The notes beneath the pieces were generated by a model that searched no databases, had not been told where the DNA came from, and saw only the letters and a program-made list of their open reading frames with translations. A DNA stretch of 64,000 nucleotides, from assembly GCA_000719025.1 (NCBI GenBank), contig JODP01000008.1:186001-250000 (forward strand). Reading direction: 5' to 3'. This document shows, piece by piece, positions 42,049 through 50,739 of this stretch (within the stretch, counting starts at the first letter, position 1; each line of letters opens with the position of its first letter). The stretch is from Kineosporia aurantiaca JCM 3230 (lineage in GTDB: Bacteria > Actinomycetota > Actinomycetes > Actinomycetales > Kineosporiaceae). Made by a program: the position numbers and the translations under genes.

Positions 42049-43920
42049 CGCGTCATGCTGGCAGTCGCGGTGTTCCTCTAGCAAAGGGTTAGTCGGGAGG
42101 CTAATTAAGGACGACCTCGGTGGCTTGCCCGGTCGCGTTGGTTTTCGGGGCGATGCGGTACGCGGACAGACTGCTCCGGCGGAGGGCCATAGCAGCCTTG
42201 CGGTGCGAGCCTTCGACGGCTGCGTTTCCGCGGGGCAGGCGTTCACGCCGGACACTGACAAAGACGTTGGCCGCCCATCCCAACGGGCCACGGTGCCGGG
42301 TGACCACAATCTGGCCTTTGCACGGCCGGTTCGTGACCCCAGACCAATCAGGATGCGCTCGAGCCTCACCGGGGAGTGGATGCGGTGTCGCGGCGGGTTG
42401 AGGTTCCTGTCTCCGCCGTTGCACGGGCTGAGAGCCGCGCCGCTCGTTGAGCGGTGGGATGTGGATCGGTCGAGACTCGAACGGCCGAATGCTCGGCCGC
42501 GACCAGGACCGCTGCGGTCCGGATCACTCGCGGGAGGCGATGCCGGAGCAACAACGGGTGCTAGGAGGCCAGGGCCGGCGCAGTCGAACGGCATGGAAGA
42601 GGCGGTGCCTGAGCAGGAGCCCGTCGGCAGGAGGACAGGAGATTACTACGGCCAAGGAGGCGAGGAGGAAGCGGTGTTCGATCGTGGACAGGCGGGTAGT
42701 GCTGCCACGCCGGAGGGCGGCCAGTAGGCGGTGCCTTAGTAATAGGGGTTGGCCCAGGCGCGGGGCAGTGTGGCTAACCCCGGTCTGCCGCGCCAGGACA
42801 GGCCAGGTCTGCCCGGAAAGGCGGGTAGGAGGCGGTGCCCGAACGGAACGGTGGCCAGGAGGGCAGGGCTGTTACGACCTAAAAGGCATACCTGATGCGG
42901 CGCCTAAGTCATAAGAGTTGGCCCCAGGAGAAGGCAGGCCTTGCCCGGCCAGAAAGGTGGGTAGCAGGGGGTGCCTGAGCGGAACGGTACGCAGGGCAGG
43001 GATGCTCCGGCCGGAAAGGCGGGTGGAGGCGGTGCCCGAGCAATGAGGGGCTAGAAGGGTTGGCCCGCTATGGCCAGCGGCAGGTTGGAAGCGGACCTGA
43101 GGAAGGGGGATAGCTAGGCGGGCCCGCCACCGCCGGAAACGGCGGGCAGGAGGCGATGCCTGAGCCGTGACGGCATGCCGGAGGGGCGGTGCCTGAACGG
43201 GCCGGTGGCCAGGAGGGCAGAGCTGCTACGGCCTGAGAGGCGAATAAGGGACGGTGCCTGAGCACGAGGACGGCCGCGGTCAGGACTGGACGCAGCAAGC
43301 GGTGCTGGATGCGCAGGGGTGGCCAGGAGCGGCGCGGTCTGAACTGATGAGGCGGCGCTGGGACCAGAACGGTGATTAGGAGGCTGCGAGCAGCGCAGGC
43401 AGAAGGGCTTGAGGGAGGCGGTGCCGGAGCAGCAACGGAAGCCAGGGGGCTGGGGCCGCCCGCTGTGGTCAGAACGGCTCGCGGTGGCGGGCCAAGGCCT
43501 GGGGCGGCGGGGTCGGTGACCAGGCGCGACGGCTGCATTGTGAGCATCCGGATCGGCAGTGGCAACCAGAGGGCTCGGATCACCGCGGCCGGAACGGCTC
43601 GTGAGAAGCGGCGATGGAGCAGCATGGGTGGCAAGGCGGAGTGCGGGCATCGATCCGCCACGCAGACCCCAGGTCGCGACTAGGGCGATCAGGCCGAGCA
43701 CGTCGAACCAGTGCCGGTCCCAGGAGCCGAACCGGCCTGGGTGAGCCCGCGGCATGGCCGTCGAGGTCGCGCCCGCTCACTCGTCCTTGTCCACCGCGAT
43801 CACCGCCCCAGACTGCGAGCTGGGCACGATGTGGGACGTCAAGCCCCACGCGGTGGGAGTGGCACCGTAGATGCGGTGCCGGGTGGACGACTCGGGGTCG
43901 AGCCGTCCACCACGACCGAA
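42049..43920. other. 1.9-kb region without convincing genes
   Basis: Open frames here are short, disagree in codon bias with neighbours and show no motif. Positions 42049-42530 look like unconstrained or decayed sequence. Positions 42533-43640 hold the degenerate tandem array described separately. Positions 43640-43920 contain a hydrophobic stretch on the minus strand near 43700 (LGLIALVATWG) that may be a gene remnant. Confidence 0.6.
42533..43640. repeat. Degenerate tandem array of about 60-70 bp units
   Basis: A core like GGCGGTGCCTGAGC recurs at 42536, 42601, 42671, 42727, 42831, 42897, 42967, 43028, 43091, 43152, 43185, 43251, about 43298, 43351, 43417 and about 43607. Spacings are mostly 56-70. 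Units share further blocks in fixed order: GGTGGCCAGGAGGGCAG, then CTACGGCC, then a GAAA-capped mini-hairpin such as CGCCG-GAAA-CGGCG at 43131-43144, then GGCGGGTAGG. The plus strand is strongly G-rich. Copies are perhaps 60-75% alike, so the array is old or evolving fast. No mobile-element gene adjoins it. Confidence 0.75.
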
Positions 43921-44157
43921 CTACAGCACAGTCAGTTTCAGGTGGGAGACGGACCGGGTGGTTCCGTCCGGATCGTGCTTGAAATCGACGATCACCTCGT
44001 GATCGTCGACGATACGCACCACCTTGCCGAGACCGTATCGGTCGTGGGTGACGCGATCGCCGTCCTCCAGGTGTTCGGAGGCGGTCGGCACACGCGCCGG
44101 CCGGGCGAAAGGGCTGCTCGGGAGGACGCGCCGTGCTGGCGGAGGGCGAAGATTCAC
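43921..44157 (-). CDS. Small UvrD/PcrA-tail-like (Tudor/SH3-type) protein
   Basis: 78 aa. The GTG start overlaps the stop of the transporter gene (GTGA), which supports this start. Residues 30-78 read LEDGDRVTHDRYGLGKVVRIVDD and onward to LKLTVL. This is the small barrel seen at the C-terminus of UvrD/PcrA helicases, where it binds RNA polymerase or DNA; here it stands alone. The N-terminal 28 residues are Arg/Pro-rich and basic. Function unknown; a transcription- or repair-coupled role is a guess. Confidence 0.75.
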   Translation of the reverse strand: MNLRPPPARRVLPSSPFARPARVPTASEHLEDGDRVTHDRYGLGKVVRIVDDHEVIVDFKHDPDGTTRSVSHLKLTVL

Positions 44158-45164
44158 AGTTCAGTATGCGCCCTCGGGCCCGCTGCTTGCTGACGTTGCC
44201 CGGTTTGTGACACTTCCGGAACGAAATCTGCCCTGATGGCTGATCCACTCTGCCTCTCCTTGGCCTGCTGGACACGCTGGACAGGATCGGGCCGGGCGTG
44301 CAGCAGGATCACCGCGGACGCGCTGATCACCAGGCCCAGGACGGTGATCAGCGGCAGCGGCTGCCCGAGCATGGGCACGGCCCAGAGGGCGGTGGTGCCC
44401 GGCGTCAGGTAGAGCAGGGCGCTGGCCCGCGGCGCACCGTCCCGGGCGATGACCAGGTAGTAGAAGCCGAAACTGGCGAGTCCGGCCACGACCGCCCAGG
44501 CCACGGCGAACCAGAAGGCGGCGCTCGCCGGAGGTTTGAGATGGCCGGTCGCGATCGTGGAGCCGGTGAAGAAAACGGCGCTGAAAGCGGCCTGTACGGC
44601 GAGGGTCTCCAGCACCGGCAGGGGGGTTCGGGACGGGGCGGACCACCATTGCTGCAAAAGGGTGCCGACGGTGAGACAGAGCATGCCGGCCAGGGGCAGG
44701 AGCAGGGTGCTCGCCGCCACACCGGTGCTCAGGTCGGAAGCCGCGGTGAGGGCGACTCCTGCGGTGCCGAGGGCCAGCCCAGCGCCCTGGCGCAGGGTTA
44801 GGCGCTGCGAGTGCAGGAAGGCGCCGGCCATCAGGACGAGGGCGGGTTGCAGCGAGGCGATCAGGGCCGACGTGCCGGCCGGAACCCCGGCGGAGGCGGC
44901 CCAGAAGACGCCGCCCAGGTAGAGGCACTGGCACAGCAGGGCCAGGACGCCTTGGCGGGCCCATTCCAGGCGGTCCAAGCGCCTGGCGGCGCGGCCCAGG
45001 ACCGGAAGGAGGATGACGGTGGCCACCAGGAAGCGCCAGGCCAGCAGGGTGTCCGCCGCGGCGTGCCGGGTGCCGATCTCGGCCCCGATGAACCCCGAAC
45101 TCCAGGCCAGGACCAGGGCTGCGGCGCGGAGCGGGCCGGCCGGGGGCTTCCTCAGGCGGGACAT
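44154..45164 (-). CDS. EamA/DMT-family transporter
   Basis: 336 aa from the ATG at 45164 (MSRLRKPP). Two EamA repeats give about ten helices, e.g. AALVLAWSSGFIGAEIG, GTSALIASLQPALVLMAGAFL, and in the second half ASALLYLTPGTTALWAVPMLG. DMT proteins export amino acids, metabolites or drugs. The C-terminal 50 residues are charged and unusual for the family. Divergent from the TetR gene at 45226 over a palindrome that covers both promoters. Confidence 0.9.
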   Translation of the reverse strand: MSRLRKPPAGPLRAAALVLAWSSGFIGAEIGTRHAAADTLLAWRFLVATVILLPVLGRAARRLDRLEWARQGVLALLCQCLYLGGVFWAASAGVPAGTSALIASLQPALVLMAGAFLHSQRLTLRQGAGLALGTAGVALTAASDLSTGVAASTLLLPLAGMLCLTVGTLLQQWWSAPSRTPLPVLETLAVQAAFSAVFFTGSTIATGHLKPPASAAFWFAVAWAVVAGLASFGFYYLVIARDGAPRASALLYLTPGTTALWAVPMLGQPLPLITVLGLVISASAVILLHARPDPVQRVQQAKERQSGSAIRADFVPEVSQTGQRQQAAGPRAHTEL

Positions 45165-45178
45165 GGCAACAGGTAACC

Positions 45179-45192
45179 ATACCGGTCGGTAT
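45179..45192. promoter_or_regulatory. TetR operator between transporter and TetR genes
   Basis: ATACCG-GT-CGGTAT, a perfect inverted repeat with 6-bp arms, 15 bases before the transporter start and 34 before the TetR start. Size and position are classic for autoregulated TetR control of a divergent exporter. Confidence 0.65.
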
Positions 45193-45225
45193 ACTCGCAG
45201 TGCACCCGATGGCCAGGAGGCCCCC

Positions 45226-45828
45226 GTGTTGGACTCGCTCACCACGCTGGACGGCACGACCCCGGCGGCGCTGCGCCCGGTGCTGGAGCCACTTCCGCCC
45301 CTGACCGAGGCCGGTACCCGTCTGCTGGACGCCGCGAGCACCCTTTTCTACGACCGCGGGGTTCGGGCGGTCGGGGTCGACCTGATTGCAGAAACGGCGG
45401 GCACGACCAAGAAGACGCTGTACGACCGGTTCGGCTCCAAGGACGCGCTGGTCGCCCTGTACCTGCTGCGCAGAGCCCATCGCTGGCGCGAGCATCTGCA
45501 GGTGGCGCTCTCCGGGCCGAGTGAAGATCATCCGGTACTGAAGGTTTTCGATGCTCTGGAGACCTGGATGGACGCCCGGCGTCGGGGGTGCGCCTTCGTG
45601 AACGCCTACGCCGAGTTGGGAGACAGTGGGCACCCGGCGGTGGCCGTCATCCGGGCCGAGAAGGACTGGATGCGAGCCCTGTTCGACACCCTGACCGGTG
45701 ACCCAGCAGTCGGCGCGCACGTGCACCTGATCTACGAGGGCACGCTGGTCGTGCTTACCGCCGGAGCCGACCCCCGGGCCGCTCAAGACGCTCGGCGCGC
45801 AGTCGGCATTGCGCTCGGGGACCGCTGA
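45226..45828 (+). CDS. TetR-family transcriptional regulator
   Basis: 200 aa, GTG start with CAGGAGG upstream. HTH near residues 28-72 (LLDAASTLFYDRGVRAVGVDLIAETAGTTKKTLYDRFGSKDALVALYL). The C-terminal domain has RRGCAFVNAYAEL, as in the QacR/TetR_C group with small hydrophobic ligands. Likely repressor of the divergent EamA transporter and of itself. Confidence 0.9.
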   Translation: MLDSLTTLDGTTPAALRPVLEPLPPLTEAGTRLLDAASTLFYDRGVRAVGVDLIAETAGTTKKTLYDRFGSKDALVALYLLRRAHRWREHLQVALSGPSEDHPVLKVFDALETWMDARRRGCAFVNAYAELGDSGHPAVAVIRAEKDWMRALFDTLTGDPAVGAHVHLIYEGTLVVLTAGADPRAAQDARRAVGIALGDR

Positions 45829-46027
45829 CCGGGCGTCGATCGGGTTCCTAAACCTGTTCTGGGAAGAATTTCGCCGGTCGGCCGGACTGTTGCCACCGGA
45901 TTTCGGCCGCGCTAAATTGGCACCGGCGGTCATTGAGGGGCGTAAATGCGCGCCCAACAGGCTTTTCCGAAACCCCTCCGATCCGCCCGTGTCCAGCCGT
46001 CAAGGAAGACCAGGACAAGGAGCCGGC

Positions 46028-47257
46028 ATGTCGGTGCCCATCAGTCGTCGCGGTGTTCTCGTGGCCGGCGCGGGGGTGGCGGCCGGGGTAACCGTTCCCG
46101 CTGCCACCGCGCAGGCCAGGACCAACTCCGGCAGCAGCGTGAAGTTCGTGGTCAACGCCGAGACCCTCGACGGCGGTGAGCAGGTCGTGGCCCTCACGCT
46201 GGACACTTCGCGGCTCGGGCCGATTGATCCGAACGGCCTCGACGAGAAGACGTTCTCGGTGCACGTGAAGGCCACGAACCCGATTGCCGGGTCGACCGGG
46301 GGCGAGTACGACGTCGATCGGCCGGTCACCAGGGCATGGGTCGATCGGCGGGGACGGGTGGTGCTGGAACTCCTGCACGGTGAGGGGCAGATCGGGGCAA
46401 GTACGCTGGGGTACATCCCGGACAAGGGGCGTAACGTCCGGCTGAATCTGGTCTTCACCATCACGCAGAACACGCCCCTGGGCCGGCGGCACGGAAAGCC
46501 GCTGATCATCGAGAAGTTCGAGCAGGGCGACCTGGTCAATCCCGAGGTCGACGCGTTCAGTTATCACGGGTCCGAAGCAACGCTGAAGTACCGGCTGTTC
46601 AAACCGGGTCGTGGCAAACGTCCACTCATTGTGTGGTTGCACGGCGGCGGCGAAGGTGCGCTGCTGCCGGACAACTATTACGACAACGAGACCACGCTCC
46701 GGGCGAACCGGGGTGCTCTGGGATTCGCGACGCGGGAGGCTCAGCAGATCTTCGGCGGCGCGTATGTGGTTGCTCCGCAGAGTACTTCGGCCTGGTTGCA
46801 GGACGGTCCCCGGTTCGCCCCGCTGATCCGGCAGATCGTCAAGGAGGTCGCCGATCGGTATGACGTCGATCGGGACCGGATCTATGTGGCCGGCTGCAGC
46901 AACGGCGGTTACATGAGCCTGAAGATGACGACGGTCTACCCGGACGTGTTCGCCGCCTCGGTGCCGATCTGCAGCGTGGTCGAGGGAAATCCGCCGATGA
47001 TCCCGGATTCCGAGCTGACGGCGATCAGAACTCCGACCTGGCTGGTGGCCTCGCTGGACGACGACACCGTCGACCCGCAGGCCAACACCATTCACGCGCA
47101 CGATCTAATTCCCCATTCCAAGGCCACGCTTTACGAGCACGTGATCTGGAACGGGTACCAGTTCCCGGGGCACTGGTCCTGGATCTACGTGGCGCGCAAC
47201 GACCCGAGCAGCCGGGGCACCCACATCTGGCAGTGGATGGCCCGCCAGCGCAGCTGA
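46028..47257 (+). CDS. Tat-exported esterase/polyhydroxyalkanoate depolymerase-like
   Basis: 409 aa from the ATG at 46028, with AAGGAG upstream. The N-terminus ISRRGVLVAGAGVAAG is a twin-arginine signal, cleaved near AQA at about residue 30. An N-terminal beta domain (30-170) precedes an alpha/beta hydrolase with IVWLHGGGEGAL and the nucleophile elbow AGCSNGGYMS. It resembles feruloyl esterase or PHB depolymerase-type enzymes that attack polymers outside the cell. Exact substrate unknown. Confidence 0.85.
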   Translation: MSVPISRRGVLVAGAGVAAGVTVPAATAQARTNSGSSVKFVVNAETLDGGEQVVALTLDTSRLGPIDPNGLDEKTFSVHVKATNPIAGSTGGEYDVDRPVTRAWVDRRGRVVLELLHGEGQIGASTLGYIPDKGRNVRLNLVFTITQNTPLGRRHGKPLIIEKFEQGDLVNPEVDAFSYHGSEATLKYRLFKPGRGKRPLIVWLHGGGEGALLPDNYYDNETTLRANRGALGFATREAQQIFGGAYVVAPQSTSAWLQDGPRFAPLIRQIVKEVADRYDVDRDRIYVAGCSNGGYMSLKMTTVYPDVFAASVPICSVVEGNPPMIPDSELTAIRTPTWLVASLDDDTVDPQANTIHAHDLIPHSKATLYEHVIWNGYQFPGHWSWIYVARNDPSSRGTHIWQWMARQRS

Positions 47258-47261
47258 ATGA

Positions 47262-48132
47262 TCACCCGGTGAGGGACGCCTGGGCCGCCGCCCCGAAGTC
47301 CCTCACCAGGGGGTTCGGGTCGCCGGGGCGGCTGGCGAGGACGACCTGGCTGGTCGGCGCGCCCTCGATCGGGACAGTGACCAGGTCGGGGCGCAGGGTG
47401 CTGCGCCGGTCGCCGACCGGAATCACCCCGATCGCCTCACCGGCGGCCACGAGTTCCAGCTTGTCCTGGTAGTTCTCGACCATTCGGCTACCGGCGTGCG
47501 CACCGAGCAGGCGGTACGCGCTCTCGGTCAGCGGGCACGGGAACGGCGCCTCGTCGGCCAGGTCTTCCGGTCACCGAGGCGCGGTCGGCCAACGGGTGGT
47601 CGATCGGCACGACCAGCATCCGCGGTTCCTCATACAGCGTGCTGACCTGCACGTCAGCGGTGTCGAACGGCAGCGGGGCGCGGGCGATCAGCACATCGAC
47701 CCGGCCCTGAGGAAGCGCTTCCACCTCTTGGCAGAGCAGGTGCCGGGTGTCGATCTCGGCCTGCGGGTGACGGCGGCGGAACTCGCGGACGGCGGCGGTG
47801 ATGACCAGGTCCTCGACGTAACCCACGGTGATCCGGGGCGCCGGAGCGTGTGCGCGAGCGGTGAGCGTGGCGCGGCGGGCGGCCTGCAGCAGAGCCTGGG
47901 CCTCGGGCAGGAACGCCTTGCCGGCCTCGGTGAGCTGGCTGCCCTGCGGAGTGCGGTCGAGCAGGCGCACGCCCAGGCGATCTTCGAGACGCTGGATCTG
48001 ACGGCTGAGCGAGGGCTGGGCCAGATGCAGCTCGGCTGCCGCGCGGGCAAAGTTCAGGTGCTCCGCCACCGCGGTGAAGTAGCGCACCAGCCGTAGTTCC
48101 AGGTCCTCGCCGAGATCGTTCACCGGGCCCAT
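47262..48132 (-). pseudogene. LysR-family regulator with frameshift
   Basis: Start ATG 48132. The frame carries a normal LysR HTH (LELRLVRYFTAVAEHLNFARAAAELHLAQPSLSRQIQRLE) and effector lobe to HPLADRASVTG at about 47572, then goes out of frame. The next frame continues sensibly as EDLADEAPFPCPLTESAYRLLGAHAG and runs to the stop at 47262 (LVRDFGAAAQASLTG). One extra base, or two missing, near 47569-47575 explains this. Either a recent pseudogene or an error. Divergent from the oxidoreductase at 48245. Confidence 0.8.
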
Positions 48133-48141
48133 TTTACCGTC

Positions 48142-48156
48142 ATGCCGAATCGGTAT
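48142..48156. promoter_or_regulatory. LysR-type box
   Basis: ATGCCGAATCGGTAT: a 15-bp T-N11-A type dyad (one arm mismatch) in the region between the LysR gene and the divergent oxidoreductase gene, 10 bases from the LysR start. Confidence 0.5.
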
Positions 48157-48244
48157 GGCGAGGTCGGAAACAGGTCTTGGACACCTTCCAGCTGTGGACG
48201 TTTGACTCGGGGGCACGGGTTGCGACGAGGAAAGCGAACTGACG

Positions 48245-49255
48245 ATGCCCACAAAAACCATGAAAGCGGTCCGGCTGCACGAGTTCGGCGGTCCCGAGGT
48301 GCTGCGCTACGAGGACGTTCCGGTTCCGGAACCGAAGGCCGGTGAGGTGCTGGTCCGGGTACATGCGGTGGGGGTGAATCCGCCCGATTGGTACCTGCGG
48401 GAGGGCATGAAGGTGATGCCCGCCGAGATCCGTCCGCACTTCGAACTGCCCCTGATTCCGGGAACGGACATGTCGGGCGCGGTGGAGGCCGTGGCATCCG
48501 ATGTCCAGGGCTTCTCCGTGGGCGACGAGGTGTTCGGCATGCTCAGATTCCCTGGTTTCGACGGCCGCACCTACGCCGAGTACGTCACCGCCCCGGCCTC
48601 GGACCTGGCGATCAAGCCGGCCGCGGTGAGTCACCGGGACGCCGCCGGGGCCCCGATGGCGGCGCTGACGGCCTGGCAGTTCCTGATCGACATGGGACAC
48701 GACGAGCCGTCTCCCTTCCAGCCGTTCCGGCACCGGCCGACGTCCATCCAGCAAGGGGCGAAGGTGCTGGTCAACGGGGCGGCGGGCGGGGTCGGGCACT
48801 TCGCCGTGCAGTTGGCGAAGGGGAAGGGTGCCCACGTGACCGCGGTGGCGTCGGGCTCGCACGAGGCGTTCCTGCGGGAGCTGGGCGCGGACGAGTTCAT
48901 CGACTACACCAAGACCCGGCCCGAAGACGTGGTGCGGGACCTGGATCTGGTTCTCGACACCCTCGGCGGCCCCACCAGCAGCCGCTTCCTGAGCACGATC
49001 AAGCGGGGTGGGGCACTGTTCCCGGTGTTCTTCGGGCAGTTCGATCCCGAGGAGGTCGAGCGGCTGGGCGTGACGGTCTCCAGCGCTCAAGTGCGTTCCA
49101 GCGGTGAGCAAATGGCCGAGATCGCGCAGCTGCTGGAAGCGGGCCGGCTGCGGGTTGAAATTGACAGCACGTATCCGTTGGAGGCCACGCAGAAGGCTCA
49201 TGAGCGGGCGGCTCAGGGCCACCTCCGCGGCAAGATCGTGCTCGAGGTCGCCTGA
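48245..49255 (+). CDS. NADP-dependent medium-chain oxidoreductase (quinone-reductase-like, zinc-free)
   Basis: 336 aa. MPTKTMKAVRLHEFGGPEVLRYEDVPVPEP is the MDR N-terminus, VLVNGAAGGVGHFAVQLAKGKGAHVTAVAS the NADP-binding fold. No structural zinc cysteines are present, as in quinone oxidoreductases/enal reductases. An unusual insert of about 15 residues (GHDEPSPFQPFRHRPTS) precedes the Rossmann part. Divergent from the LysR gene; the next gene overlaps its stop (TGATG). Confidence 0.9.
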   Translation: MPTKTMKAVRLHEFGGPEVLRYEDVPVPEPKAGEVLVRVHAVGVNPPDWYLREGMKVMPAEIRPHFELPLIPGTDMSGAVEAVASDVQGFSVGDEVFGMLRFPGFDGRTYAEYVTAPASDLAIKPAAVSHRDAAGAPMAALTAWQFLIDMGHDEPSPFQPFRHRPTSIQQGAKVLVNGAAGGVGHFAVQLAKGKGAHVTAVASGSHEAFLRELGADEFIDYTKTRPEDVVRDLDLVLDTLGGPTSSRFLSTIKRGGALFPVFFGQFDPEEVERLGVTVSSAQVRSSGEQMAEIAQLLEAGRLRVEIDSTYPLEATQKAHERAAQGHLRGKIVLEVA

Positions 49256-49659
49256 TGGACAGCGAGGTGACCTTGGCCGTGCAGCAGGCGTTGGTGCGCT
49301 ACGCCTTCGCTCTGGACCAGCACGATGCGGCCGGACTGGAAAGCGTTCTCACTGAGGACGCTGCTTGGCAGTTCACGATCACCGGCGCCGGTGAGATGGG
49401 TCCAGTAGCCGGACGCTCGGCCATTCTTGGCTTCGTGAAGGAGAACTGGGCTACGCAGACCGGTCCGACCCGGCACAACCTGACGAACGTCATCGTCGAC
49501 CGGGCGGACGCCACTACCGCCGAGGCCCAGGCTTACCTGCTGATGACGTCCGCCGCAGGTCCGATCACGACCGGAAGTTACCGATTCACTCTCCGGCGGG
49601 ACGAGAACAGCTGGCGTATAGTCAATCTCGATCTGGTCATGGACAGTGGCCCGGCCTGA
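49255..49659 (+). CDS. SnoaL-like/NTF2-fold protein
   Basis: 134 aa, start overlapping the previous stop. The sequence LVRYAFALDQHDAAGLESVLTEDAAWQFTITG and the C-terminal GSYRFTLRRDENSWRIVNLDL fit the SnoaL_4-like cone fold found in small isomerases, hydratases and dehydratases. Probably co-transcribed with the oxidoreductase. Activity unknown. Confidence 0.85.
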   Translation: MDSEVTLAVQQALVRYAFALDQHDAAGLESVLTEDAAWQFTITGAGEMGPVAGRSAILGFVKENWATQTGPTRHNLTNVIVDRADATTAEAQAYLLMTSAAGPITTGSYRFTLRRDENSWRIVNLDLVMDSGPA

Positions 49660-49660
49660 G

Positions 49661-49687
49661 TCAGGGCAAGTCAGGGCAGGTCAGGGA
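49661..49687. repeat. 10-bp direct repeat between convergent genes
   Basis: TCAGGGCARG at 49661 and 49671 plus a partial copy at 49681 that contains the stop codon of the minus-strand gene. Short local duplication. Confidence 0.7.
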
Positions 49688-50709
49688 GCCCAGTGGCGGC
49701 GGTAGCTGTCCCAGTCCTCGGCGGTGGCGGTGAAGTCGACGTAGAGCGCGATGCCGACCGGGCGCTCGCGGGCCCGGCCGGCCAGGGCGAGCTGGACGCC
49801 GGAGATTGAGGCGGACACGGTCTCGGCGAAGTCGAAGCGGTTGATCTTGCTCTCGTGATAGGCGGGCGCGCCGATCAGCAGGCCGACGTCCGCCGGCAGC
49901 GTCCTGAGCGCGATCTGGGTCTGGCTACGGACGTAACCCCGGTAGGCGCTCTCACTGGGGAGTGAGGAGTCGTAGGCCATGATCGCGACCTGGTCCACGT
50001 GGTCGGCGACCTGGCGCAGATAGCTGGTGGTCCATTGGGTCTGCGGGGGAAGCAGCTTGAGGGCGAGGTAGAGACCGGGCAGCCGGTCCAGGGCAGGCGT
50101 GGCCACGGACAGCACGGCGTGCTGCGACTGAGTCACCGCGTGCGTCGCGGTGAGCAGGGCGACGAGGTTCTGGTTGCCGTCTCGAACCGGCTCGAAGTCG
50201 TAGTGGATGCCGTCGAAACCATCGGCCAGGATGTCGTTCACCCCGGTCAGGATGCGCGTTCGGGTAGCCGTGGAGGCGAGGTCCATCCGGTCGTCGGAGA
50301 GGACGTCGCCCAGCCAGGCCTGCACCCGTACGCCAGGGAGCGCGGTGTGCAGCGTCTGGACCAGCCACTTGGCGTTGGGCCGGAGCCCCGGGTCGAGGGT
50401 GCCGTCGTCGGCGAACGGGCCGGCGTGCACGAACAGGTCGTGGATCCCGGTGCCCTTGAGTTGGCTGACCAGGGCGTCCACGTCGCCCTGGGACTTGCGC
50501 CCGTCCACCCAGGCGTGCCCGAGCCAGTAGGCGTCCTGCCCGGTGCTGCGGATCGAGGCGTCCACCGAGCCGGAGCCCCGGACCATGAAGATGCCGATCC
50601 CGGTGGCGATCGTCAGGACCGCCACCGAGACCAGGATCGCCACCGCCCAGAGAGAACGCCTCAGCAGTCGCCGCCACCGGGGGACTGCCCGGGAAGATCC
50701 ATCCGCCAT
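49681..50709 (-). CDS. Membrane-anchored GH18-like TIM-barrel protein
   Basis: 342 aa. One N-terminal helix at about residues 18-42 (SLWAVAILVSVAVLTIATGIGIFMV), the rest outside the cell. The barrel contains DGFDGIHYDFEPV, close to the GH18 signature DGxDxDxE but with His where the first following Asp should be. YDSSL and APAYHESK follow. Chitinase-like activity is plausible since the acid Glu is present, but the missing Asp may change or abolish it. Confidence 0.75.
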   Translation of the reverse strand: MADGSSRAVPRWRRLLRRSLWAVAILVSVAVLTIATGIGIFMVRGSGSVDASIRSTGQDAYWLGHAWVDGRKSQGDVDALVSQLKGTGIHDLFVHAGPFADDGTLDPGLRPNAKWLVQTLHTALPGVRVQAWLGDVLSDDRMDLASTATRTRILTGVNDILADGFDGIHYDFEPVRDGNQNLVALLTATHAVTQSQHAVLSVATPALDRLPGLYLALKLLPPQTQWTTSYLRQVADHVDQVAIMAYDSSLPSESAYRGYVRSQTQIALRTLPADVGLLIGAPAYHESKINRFDFAETVSASISGVQLALAGRARERPVGIALYVDFTATAEDWDSYRRHWAP

Positions 50710-50739
50710 GCGGCAATGGTGCCGTATCGGGCGCCGGAG

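Noticed and set aside
42101..42424. 107-codon minus-strand frame and overlapping plus-strand frames
   Set aside because: Wrong codon bias, no domain, mutually overlapping; region looks decayed.
42470..42520. TTCGAGTC-like tRNA T-loop on the minus strand
   Set aside because: The flanking 5-bp stem does not pair and no acceptor or anticodon arm is present.
42533..43640. CRISPR array or integron attC array
   Set aside because: Units are too divergent, there are no unique spacers, no GTTRRRY cores, and no cas or integrase gene nearby.
43114..43755. Minus-strand frame with a hydrophobic stretch near its start
   Set aside because: After about 40 codons it only reads through the repeat array; at best a gene remnant.
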